Part shown: positions 32,601-43,300 of the stretch, piece after piece
Layout of the letters: every line of letters begins with the position of its first letter
Numbering within the stretch: the first letter of the stretch is position 1
Assembly (NCBI GenBank): GCA_947652115.1
Contig: OX393572.1
Coordinates: 1,745,102 to 1,809,101 of the forward strand
From: Blastomussa wellsi
Taxonomy: Eukaryota; Cnidaria; Anthozoa; Scleractinia; Plerogyridae
Length of the DNA stretch: 64,000 nucleotides
Reading direction: 5' to 3'
Position numbers and translations under genes: made by a program
The notes under the pieces: model-generated
Seen by the model: the letters and a program-made list of their open reading frames with translations, nothing else
The model's database searches: none
Told to the model about the DNA's origin: nothing

Positions 32601-35600
32601 TTCATTACCTCCCAGTTCTTCTTTTTCTGTGCCGCTGGACAGCGGTTCCACCTTTGCTTCGACAGGCCCTTTTGCTGATTCTACTCTCTGCTCTAATACT
32701 GTATTCATTCTAGAATGTAGCTCTAGCTCTTGTGGGCCAGTCTGTGGAATTTGTTTTCCTGCGGCATCAAACCCTTGCTGTAATCCTGGGCCCCAGCCAA
32801 CAGTATTATGTATAGTCACTCGAGTCTCTGTGGGCCCGGAACTATATGGACTCAGCCCAGGTGACAGGCACAAGCTGGGTGACTTAGTGCTATCGGCAGG
32901 AGCTGGTATATTGGTTTCCCTGGGGCTAACTACTTCCTTGTTAAGTGATAATCCATTAGCTGTGGGCACAGGTGACCCACTATCTGCCACTGGTTCTATT
33001 GAGCGACTTAAGGGTATCTGAGAAAGAACATACTAACCTTAGTATTAAACTGATTGATCTATAAATTGAAAAGTATTGTGAGCACATGTGTTATGGTAGC
33101 CACAGTGACTATAAACCCTGAAATATTTCAGGCATGTGATGTGTGCAGATGGGTAATTTAACTTATTTTATACATACTGAGCGAATGACTGTGAAAATAC
33201 ATCGTTCAACCAATCAGAGACACGAACGATAGTACTTCACAGTGGAGGACAACAAGCGCGCAGCTTTCAGTAAGAAATGATCTCAGTATGTACGAAATAA
33301 AAACATTACACCATGGAAAGTGTGCACAAACAATTTTTATTCACTCGTTGATATGCATAAAAAAACTCACTTGTTCGCTGCACTGACTCATTCATTTTTT
33401 TATGCATAGCAACGAGTGAATAAAAATCGTTTTAATACAGTAGTAATTATAATAAATGACAATCAACAGATAAATACTAACAATAATTATTAAAAGAGAC
33501 CAGGAGGCCAATTTTTCCAAATTTTCAAGCCATCACCTAAAAAAATAGGAAACCAACTTTTATGGTTTGCTCTCCCTGCTAAATTTTCATTTGTTATCTT
33601 TGCAAATTCTGCAGCAGCATTTTTTGTATACGAGTAAAGGTTTTAAGGAATGACTTTATAGACTACGAGTAGTCCCTTTTTCTTAGTCCCTCGAGCGCCA
33701 AGCAAAACAATGGCCGTGCGAAACCTGGGCGACGCACCCAGGCGGCTTGGCACGGGTGGGTACATCTCCCAGGTTTTGCGCGGCCATTTTTTGCTTGGCG
33801 CTCGAGGGACTAAGAAAAAAAGGGACTGCTCGTAGTCTATGACCTGAACACTCCAAAATCACTGTAACAGTGCCTCTTTAAATTAATAAAACACCAAACA
33901 GAAAACAACAGAACGCGATCTGTCTTACCAAATCTGCTTCCCTGTTGTTTGCTTTGGAAAGTTTGCCTGTGTCACTTGTAAGAAAGCTTTCAATCTTGCA
34001 TCCCAGGGTCTCCAGAAACTTTTCAATAGTTTGCAGTTTTTTATTGTTTTCTTGGACCATATCACTGATATAACACTAGTAAAGTAAAACAAACCAATTC
34101 AGTAGAAGATCAGGAAAAAAATCAACTGAAACTGATATTTGTCACCCTCGCACCCAGCATCTTCATTCCCCGTGGCCAACGGTCGTAAACGAGCAGTCCT
34201 GGAATGATACAATTTGAAGTCTGAAAAAATCGGACTTCAAGTTGAACTGCACATGCCTAGCTTTCAAAAGCTTGAACCAACGAACTCCATGGTATTTTGT
34301 TTCTGGACATTTTCACTGTCTTCAAAACCAATCAATATCAATCCTGTAACAGAACATTCTAGAGTTAAGAGACGCTTGTTTTGTCAAGCATGCACAGTAA
34401 GGAACAAAGACTCGCGGTATGAGTGTATTGACATATTGCACATGCTCGTAAAGAATAAAAATAGCCCATAGTTATTTAAATGCAAGTGCATTTGACAGAT
34501 TCAAAATATTAAAGATTTTTATTATTGACACTCGGCTGCGCAAAAAACATATAAATAGCCAGGTAGCCTTTCTTACCAATGATTTTGTGTAACTGTCTGC
34601 AACAAATGAAGAATCTGTCTGTGTGTACACATCTAATTTCAAACAAGAGTTGTTCGTCCATGTGCGTGGCCAGTCATTTCTAAAAGATTTTCCCTGAAAA
34701 CCAGACCAAATAAACAATGTACATGTGTATCATCCAATAGAAATTAAGAGACAAATTAAGATTGTATATACCATGATTGAGGAGGGGAAACAGCAGGAGC
34801 CCTGGAGACTAGGGTACAGGTACACCATGGAAAAACGCACGACGCACATGCATGACATCGCGATTTCTCAAGGTTTTCTTGAGGTGGTCATCACCGCCAA
34901 GGTAAGCCATGAGACATCGATGGCATAATTTTAGTCCAAACATGCGAACTTACAACTTATAGCAAAAACTGGACGCAAAATTATGAAGGTGGAAATTGAG
35001 AGGTAAATAAAAATAAAACAATCTACCTCTAGTATAAAAATTGCGAAAATGGTCACATTCTCTCGTTTTTCTGCAGTGTCAGGAGGTGAGAGCTACTCAA
35101 GGCAGGAAGTGGGATTCTTGAGGTGGAAGAAACTGTGAGAAATTGCTAACACAAAGTCACAACATTGCATAATATTTTGCAAATAGGGATAAAACAAATT
35201 ATATTGGATTAAGTAAAACAATGGAGTACATGAATAGATTCAGCTGAGCATGTCAGATTCAGTAAGAACAAAAGGTTTTGTGGAGATCTGATTCAAAGTC
35301 AATGAAATAAAAAAATTCAAAAATTATTGTGATTTTTACAAAGAAATGTAATGCATGCAAGCAGTGTCACACATAAAGGTTGAATCAAACTTTTCGAAAT
35401 TTCACATAATTTATTGCTAAATATGGCGATTGTATTCATGAACCTGGTTTTTGATGTAATGTAATTTTTGAAGATGTGGAACTACTGGTATGAACTGCGT
35501 TATTTTTCCAGCATATATGTTTTCCTACAGGCTTGTACACATCAAAAGTTTCAACCAACAGGTGCAGAACTCATATCTAATACACGTATGAGAGTTGGCA

Positions 35601-38600
35601 GGTATACATTAAGGGTCTAAAATAACATGTTCTTTCCAGGGACTGCAAGTCTATTCCGCGAATTAAGGGGCTGACCATTTATCTTTTCCGGGGGAGGGGG
35701 GAGGTGATTTCTGGTCAGCAAGAATTTTTTCTAGGAACCTGGTGGGTAGGATAATGTTTTCCCCTTCCCAATGCTCTGCACGCTAATTTTTTTCCCTTTG
35801 TAACATGTGTTTCTTTTTCTTAGAGCTGTGTAAGAATTTTTTCCTCCATTTGTGCTGCATGCAATTTTTTCTTCTGACAAGCACTTGCAGGAAATTATTT
35901 CAAAATCACCCCCGCCCCCTCAAAAGTTAAATGGTCGGCCCCTAAGCCACATGCTTTGTAAGCTTACATTTCATAGGAGATAGTTATGATCAAGAATTCT
36001 AAACAATCAACGGACACACCAAGGATTACAGGAACTTAGCTCATTTCTCGGGAAATATAGTGTTCTATGAACTCAGGCATTCAAAGATAGCACTTGAGAT
36101 CACAAGAAATATCTCCACTCACCCCAAGAAAAAAGCAAAGAGATTAAAGATTGTTATTATAATCATTTATTGTTTTAAGAATTTCAGCAAAACAGGGGTT
36201 ACAATTCAATCTTATAAGTTGAAACAAAATGACAAGAAAAAAACCTGTTTCATTTCTTAGTATACTTTAAACTTAAAGAGCCTGACCCACCCACTTTGCA
36301 TCACGCGCCTTTGTTATTGTTATTGTTATCACAAAAAGTGATTGTACAAAAAATAACGAACCCCAAAGAAAGAAAAATTAGCAAGGAGTATATTTTCGTA
36401 AAGATGTCACCTGCTTGAAGCATTCAACGTCGCTGGAAACATAAAATATGTCGGTCGCTAAAACTTGGGGGCCCCAAAAATGGCGGTTTGACTCGTGATG
36501 CATAATGGGGTGGTCAGATCCTTTAATAAACTTTTACTTCAGACTACCAGTAAGTCCTTTTACAACTTTTCAAGATGTTAAACTAATCATTTTGTGGAAC
36601 TTTAGAGAAAAATAATAACAACATAAAAAGCATTGTGTAGTTCCATAAATTATCAATACCTTCCCCACAAAAAATAATGGGTTTTCATTACTATCCATCT
36701 CAGATGTCCGTGGACAAGGGCTTCTGTTCGGCCCGCTTCGCGGACCGTTGGTTTCAGTCTGCGGTTCAAAAATTCTGGTCATGTGATAACATTTTTGCGG
36801 CACTGCGGTTTGCAAAATATATTATCTAGTAAGTATAAATGGGTTTCTCCAAAAATAAATACAAAAAACAAAAGGGGCTTTCTGTGACCTCTCAATTACT
36901 TAACAATAATTATTCAGATCAAAATAAACATTTTTTCTGTTTTGCATACAAAATTATGGTTCCAAGTCACTGATGTTTAGTTTTTATAATAAAAATTATA
37001 AATTGTGAGACGTTTATCAAAATAAGAAATTTATATTTTATTTTTATTCGTCTATTAAGTTCAAGTATAAATAGGTATGAATTGTGCAGTAAAAGGCTAT
37101 CTACTGTAATAACACTTCTTGAAAAAGGATTTTAGCTAAATTGTTTCAAAGATTTGCAGATCTAGCCTTGGAAAAAATTATATATTAGATCTATCATTCA
37201 GACACATACTCACAGGTTTAACAACTAATAAAATGAATGTTAATAAAGTCCAGGTTAGAAAATGCTTTGTTTTCTAAAATAAAGCAACTGGAAGTTCTTG
37301 GTCAGTTTGTAACACATACAGGACATCTGCTTCAATTCATCATGTTGATGGCTTGTTTCTTCTGCAATTTTAAGAGTTGTAGAAGATTTTATTAGCTCAA
37401 ATAGTTCAATTAATTTTTACAACAAATGGTTTTATTTTTGAAAGTTCTGCCTTTCAGTTATTTTAATATATAGCTAATAAAATTAAAACCTTGGAAAGAA
37501 ATCAAAACCAAAATGGAGGCCAAAAACTTGCCAAGATGTCATAAAAATGTTTCAATAATAGTTATTACACTTTTCTTCACAGGTTATAGTTTAAGATGCA
37601 TGTAAAGGTCACATCAGAATATAATTTATTGTTCAATTTCTGTTAAACTACAAGATGAGAGGTAATTAAATAGAATATTTTCTTTTATGACATATGTATA
37701 CATGTACAAACTTTGACTTTAAAAATCATGTTATTTTAATTAGCTAAACGTAAATGGAATGGATTCATTTCATGACAGTAAATTTTATATTTTAATGAAG
37801 GGAAATTGTTAGTCTGAGGATCATTCACATGATTTTCAATCATACAAACTTTGCCCCCTTTAGTTAAGCTTGACAGTGTTCAGTAAAAGTTAATTTTGAT
37901 AATAAAAGATTTTTGGAGGGGAGAGAGGGGAGACTAACAGGGTGGGGTAGGCTGGTTAGAAGAAGGGCATAATATAGCAAGATGGCTTATGTGATGAAGA
38001 AATCAAAGACCTCTTTCCCCTGGGGGACCGGAGGGTTCAATCAGTAATATTCCATTAGGACAGGCTCTACATGTTCCTTGAGGCCCAAGCCCTTGAACCT
38101 TCCCATAAACAGTAACTATATATCAGGCATGAGAGACAGTGTTTCAGCACATTTCCAATATTTTAAAGTAAGTAATACTTTATGCAACTTTTTCTCATCT
38201 ATGCTTGTAATAAGTGTGTGAACAAATAAAAAAATTTCCAAACGCACTGAAAAGAGTTGAAAAAAAAAACAGTAAAATGACATTTCATTGTGAATGCTAA
38301 GAAATGAAGACCCCTTTCCCCAAATGCAATGTCACAACATAACCAGCAATGGGAGGCACTGTTTTCTTTTTCAAGCTACATAACATTATAAGGGGGCACG
38401 AAAATTATTGTAGTAAATATTTTTCTTCTTAAATTCAAGTGTAAAAAATGGAAAATTAAAAAAAATACTGATTATCATGTGTGTAGCGTAGCCTTTACCT
38501 GAGAAATGCCACTTTGTAAATCTTCCTCTGCTCTGCGTTTAACACCACTCTTTGCATTGGTTCTGTTGTTATTGAAGTAATCATCGCCCATTGGTTCAGT

Positions 38601-39761
38601 GGTAACTGAATTATTTTCTCTAGGAAACAAAGATACACATAAAAGTCTCTTGACATAAAAATAATTCAACAGCTTGAGTAACACAATATTTATGTCGTGA
38701 CAACTCTAACAAACCACATTTGAGCAGTATTATATGCAAATGAAAGTCATTCCAAAAGTTTGAAATATTGCCCTGAATTTTATGGAGGCATATTTCTCAA
38801 AAATATCTTAAACGTCACAAAATTTTAACTGCATTACTCTGTTTTCATGTAAATTTCCCCAGTCTCTGAATTCTCTGCAAAATCTTGAGATTTCCAGAAC
38901 AGTTTTGTTTTACTCTTGAAACAGGCCATCTTAGAGTTGACAGCCCCCATTAACATTGCTCAGAACTAATTTTCTACCCAGAGATTGAGTCAAGGATACA
39001 AATAATTTTTTGGGGGAGGGGGAAGGGGAGGGGTTCTGTTTGATTTGACCAGTCAAATAAGGTTATGTGTGCATGTCAAAAATTAAATCAAATTTCTTGC
39101 CAAAATGATTTCAACCAGTTTCATCAGTATTTAGGGTTTTGGCAATAACTCTAGAAACTGGTCAAAATCATTTTAAATTTAAAAGGGGATGGGGAGGGAG
39201 AGGCAGCTACATCATGGCTTTACTTGAGCAGTAGTCCCCTTCCCCACCCCACCCCCGTTGAAGTTTTGCATCACGGACATCGAACTTCGCGTAATTTTAC
39301 TGAGTGTCAAATTTCACTTTTACTGTATTCCAGTCTACAAATAAAACAACCCAAGCTATATTTTCCCCAGTTAACGGAAGAATACCCACTGGAGTACGAG
39401 CCGGAATTTGTCTCGCGCTTCGTGCGTGAACTTGACGTTCAAGCGTGGCCGCCGTACGAAGGCTATTAAAATATAAAATCTGACGAAACTGAATCACCGC
39501 GTTACAAGTGCGTGGCTAGCCTAGCCACTGCAAAGGTCCAAACCAATAAACAAACGGCAAGGAAGTCATACTTCTTCTAAACTAAAAGCGTGTTCTTTCC
39601 GAAACAGCAGAAACGTGTGTTTTTGGGATATGTGTGCAAGCAGATCCGTTACGTGTCAAACCGAGAAACAGGGAGCGTCTTGTGTTCAAGTGCGCGCTAT
39701 TTTCAGCTTTCTCGCCTTCGCATTGACTGAAAAAGAAGTGTACTTACTTCGAAGTCTGCAT
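29652..39761 (-). CDS. BEN-domain-containing protein
   Basis: Eight exons (minus): 39761-39748, 38619-38499, 36758-36660, 34693-34577, 34075-33929, 33017-32492, 30555-30415, 30064-29652. All phases agree, giving 525 residues. The first exon has only ATG plus 11 bases before a consensus donor. The N-terminal part is polar, with KRR. Exon 5 encodes a likely coiled coil (MVQENNKKLQTIEKFLETLG). Exon 6 is Ser/Pro-rich. The C-terminal BEN domain spans exons 7-8: SNPAKLSLNLLEAFFVREEM, RELLDPIKIKGIQ, then FPIDPEKEELRW and IDSKCRAQRR. BEN domains bind DNA or protein and usually act in transcriptional repression with coiled-coil partners. A single C-terminal BEN with a coiled coil resembles BEND5/BEND6-like proteins, but I cannot assign the orthologue. 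The exon 7 start (acceptor after gctcag) is the weakest junction. Confidence 0.82.
30774..30985. mobile_element. MITE in BEN-gene intron 6
   Basis: Arms tccattttacagttctgtg (left) and cacagaactgtaaaatggcc (right) enclose inner pairs such as gagggtgacctt with aaggtcacct. It is the uninterrupted relative of 1278-2051. Confidence 0.75.
31650..31866 (-). mobile_element. tRNA-derived SINE, minus strand
   Basis: On the minus strand, cctaatggttagtgcgctgg and ggttcgagccctgg form A and B box-like segments, followed by tcttgggcaagacaatg and a catcccatccaggga end. Same family as 6602-6800. It lies in intron 6 of the BEN gene. Confidence 0.75.
33171..33292. mobile_element. Short inverted-repeat element
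   Basis: Ends tacatactgag and ctcagtatgta, with inner partial complementarity (gactgtgaaa/ttcacagt). It lies in intron 5 of the BEN gene. Confidence 0.55.
33334..33427. mobile_element. Short inverted-repeat element
   Basis: Left arm atttttattcactcgttg then atatgcataaaaaaa. The right arm gives the complement, ending caacgagtgaataaaaat. 94 bp, hairpin-forming. Confidence 0.65.
33661..33837. mobile_element. TA-flanked MITE, TIR gactacgag
   Basis: Inverted repeats of about 65 bp start gactacgagtagtccc and continue through ccctcgagcgccaagc and aaacctggg. TA dinucleotides flank both ends, which suggests a Tc1/mariner-like TA duplication. It lies inside an older repeat related to 1-145. Confidence 0.8.
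35663..35945. mobile_element. MITE in BEN-gene intron 3
   Basis: Ends ttaaggggctgaccattta and taaatggtcggcccctaa, with inner ggggaggtgattt matched by aaatcacccccgccccc. 283 bp, no coding content. Confidence 0.75.
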
Positions 39762-40368
39762 TGTGGATAACAGCTTTTGCTGCAAGTTATGAAAGTGCGT
39801 GTTTAACGCGCTATAACGCCAAGCTTCCATCAACTAAACGGTCTCGTCCCGCATTCCAGCGCCATCACACTCTTGTAAAAGCGGACCGTGTGATCGGATA
39901 ATCACGCGCGCGGTGCGTGATCATTGCGATCAGTATTTATCACTAGGGTCCCCTTAGAAAAGGTTGCTTCGTAACACGCTTTATACATTTCTTACATTAC
40001 TTCCTTGCTTCAGAAATAGTGTTTTGTAACGCCTAAGAAGAGATCATATGTTTAAGAATTATTTGTGAGCTTTTAAATAAAAGTGAAAGCTGTTTTATTG
40101 AAAATACGAACAGCAACTGGTTAATTATCCCCTCCCTAGTTCGTTAAAGTTTGCTTCGCGAATGTATTGAATATGCGCTTGTGCGGTGAAGCGCTGTGCA
40201 AAATCCCACATTTACGTACAAATTTCAACAATTTCTTCACTGGTTTGTCCTTGTTTGTTAAATTTTTTGAACAAAACGGGAGATCTCAAGATGCCAATAC
40301 ATAAGATCGATCCCGTATAGTTGCGTTTTGTTTTCTACTTGTTTGGTTAAATTTTCGAAGTGACGAAG
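39762..40368. promoter_or_regulatory. Divergent promoter between BEN gene and CLASRP
   Basis: The minus-strand BEN ATG (39761) and the plus-strand CLASRP ATG (40369) are 607 bp apart with no other gene between, so the interval must hold both promoters or one shared promoter. It has CpG-containing stretches (39830-39940, e.g. atcacgcgcgcggtgcgtga) in AT-rich surroundings. No TATA box is obvious near either start. Confidence 0.6.
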
Positions 40369-43300
40369 ATGTGGCACGAAGCGAGAAGACAAGAGAAAAA
40401 GCTGCGAGGGATGATGGTAGACTATCGCAAGAGAGCGGAACGGAGAAGGGCTTTCTACGAGAGGATGGTTGGATTTCATTTTCATGTTTATAATTTTATC
40501 GTATATCAAGGATTTGAGGCAAGGAAGACAGCCTATGAAAGGACGCAGAGTGAATCAAATTGATACAAATGGTTTTATCGCATTGCCCATAATACACATT
40601 GTTTACCCTCCAAAATTTTGCATGAGCATTGTCTTCCGACAAAGGTAATGCAATATTTTGGGGGGCAAACAAGGCGTATTATGGGCAATGCAAAAAATGG
40701 TCAATGCAGCTTCTGTCATTGATTTGGCATGTACTAAAACCAGGAACACCGGAACACCACAAAACACGGAACACCCTGGAACACCAGGAATGCCATAAAA
40801 TGCCAATAAATTTCTGGTGTTCTGGGAGTGTTCTGGTGTTCCATGTTTTGTGGTGTTCCTGGTACTGGTTTTAGTACATGCCCCTTGATTTATAATTATA
40901 AGCTAATTATAGTTACAAATATTTACGTAATTAAAGCTTGCATACCATTGGTCTATCCAAAACTGTCTAAATTCATATTTTTTTCCAGAGACAAGAACCG
41001 ACACAATTTCTCAGAATTTATGGACAGAAATGTAAAATTCACATAGACCCGCAGCTGTCAGCTGCAGGAGATGGAAAAACTGTCATGTGAGTACAAATAG
41101 GGAAGATATTTGTTTAAAACATTGTTTTTTATCTAAATTACCAACAAGAGCACCAGCCAATAGTTTTCTGGTTGGCACATTAATAACAATGGTTGATATC
41201 ACTGATAGCTTTCCTATAATGCCAACCCGCTCTAAAACACTGATGACAAATGCCTATGCTCACCTCTTAAGCACAGACTGCACTTTCTAGGGTTCAACAC
41301 ACTAATCTTCAACATTTTTTGATGTTTTCAGGATGCCGTGGCAGGGAGATGCCAACAATATGATAGACAGGTAAAATTTGTCAGTGATATGATGATGATG
41401 ATGATGATTATTATTGTTTCCCATTTATTTACCTTTTTAAGCTTGCTTTATTACAAACTTCGAAAGATGTGCTATATACATTAAAATTATTATTAGTTAC
41501 TACTCAGCTTGGTATGGGAGACACAGTTGCCTGATGGTTAGTGCGCTGGACTCACACGTAGGCGGATCACACGTAGGCTTTTGTACATTATGCTTGCAGT
41601 TTTTTTGAGGATTTTAGTGAGGCAAAAGCATTGAGCATTATTCGAGCATTTACAGTAAGTGGCATTTTCCTGGAAAATTTCTTTTTGATTAAAAAAAAGA
41701 AATTATTTATCTTAGAGAAAATGAAGACTAAACCTCAAAATTCACAAAAACGGCAAATGCCACCCTGATTGAGCTGAGTGGAGACTGAGGACAAGTCAGA
41801 GGTTTTATGTTTAAAGAGTCTTGGCGGCCATGTTTGTTTTCTTTGTTAAAAATGTTGAAATTAATTAAAAAAAACCGTTTGTATAGTGAGCATTATCAGA
41901 GCATTTTAGTGACTTTTTGGGGGAGTCCGAGCATTTTAGTGGGAGAATTGGAGCATTCAGGTAGAGCATTTTAGTGGGGAAACAAAAGCATAATGTACAA
42001 AAGCCTAATGACACGGTCCGGGTTCGAGCCCCCACCAGAGCAATGCATTGCGTTCTTGGGCAAGACACTTGACTCTCGTAATGCCTCTCTTCACCCAGGT
42101 GTATGACTGGGGGTAAGTACTCTGTGACGGACAAGCATCGCATCTGGAGGGGGAGGGGGAAGGGATAAGATAAGTCTGCCCTGAGGGGCCACTGGGTCCA
42201 CAGGCATACTTAAAGGAGCTTGGTCACAGATGACACAGTTTGAAAAGTTTAGCCTAAATTTCTCAAATTGGTCAATTACAATCTTTCTCAATCTTCCTCA
42301 TTCAAAGCCATCCTTTATTCTTCCTAGTTCAGTGGTGCATCTTTGGTGTTTTTCTCTTAGTAAACTACTATTTCAAGGACGGTTTTCTTTTGATTTGAAG
42401 GCAATTTTATGCATTGCCAAAGTTGACATGTATTAATTTTGATCAATAATAGATGTCAACTTTTAATACTTCCAGGTTTGATGTCAGGGCCAATCTGGAT
42501 ATAATTCCAGAAAAATCTTCATCAAGCATCATAGGGTAAGGAAACAGTACCAAGTTACCTTTTTTTCTCATCAGTTCTTCTTTTCACTTTGAACTGTTTT
42601 GTTTTTCCCAAATTATATCTGATATACCATACCTGATCAGCAGTCAACTTAAAAAAAACACATGACCTTAATGAATTCTAAACCTGAGCCTGCGATATGG
42701 CCATGTGATACTGGTCAGTGGATACCTTCTTTTGACAGCTGTTAATTGATCATAACATCGCAAAGATAAAAGCTTGTAGCCTTTTCCTGTACAACTAAAA
42801 TAATGTGTAAACTCTTGACCTGAGCCCGCGATACTTGTCAGCGGATACCTTGTGGCGACATCGTTGGTCGTACATGCCCGCAAGCCATTTTGACCATGAA
42901 AATTGGACTGCATGGGTCTCACGGAGCTCTGCTATGAAGTGCAATAATAGACAGGATTGCAATGAGCTGTTGTTGTTACAGGAAATTTCAAATATTCTGT
43001 TTTATTATCCACCAGAGCTTTGATGGAAACTGATCCAGAGGAACATAGATTAAATTATGAGAGATACAGGACACTGGTAATGATAGACTATAGTGGAGGT
43101 CAGTCAGTAAATTACATATTGCCCTTATCATAGGGCAATAATGATGTTAAAAATAACATGGGGTCACCTTTTCTGGTGGTTGTGCAGACAACAATTTTTT
43201 TCATAAAGTCTTCGTAGATTATGAACTGATTCTTTGTAATTTCCATTGAAAAACATCGCCCACAATGGAGAATTGCAACTTATGCAGTCATTTATTTTAA

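Noticed and set aside
36060..36260. Plus-strand Lys/Ile-rich frame in BEN-gene intron 3
   Set aside because: AT-rich low complexity, no start context or family resemblance.
39224..39469. 81-codon plus-strand frame ending near 39469, and an overlapping minus-strand frame
   Set aside because: Looks mildly protein-like, but I could not attach it to a splice model or family, and the minus-strand BEN gene spans the region.
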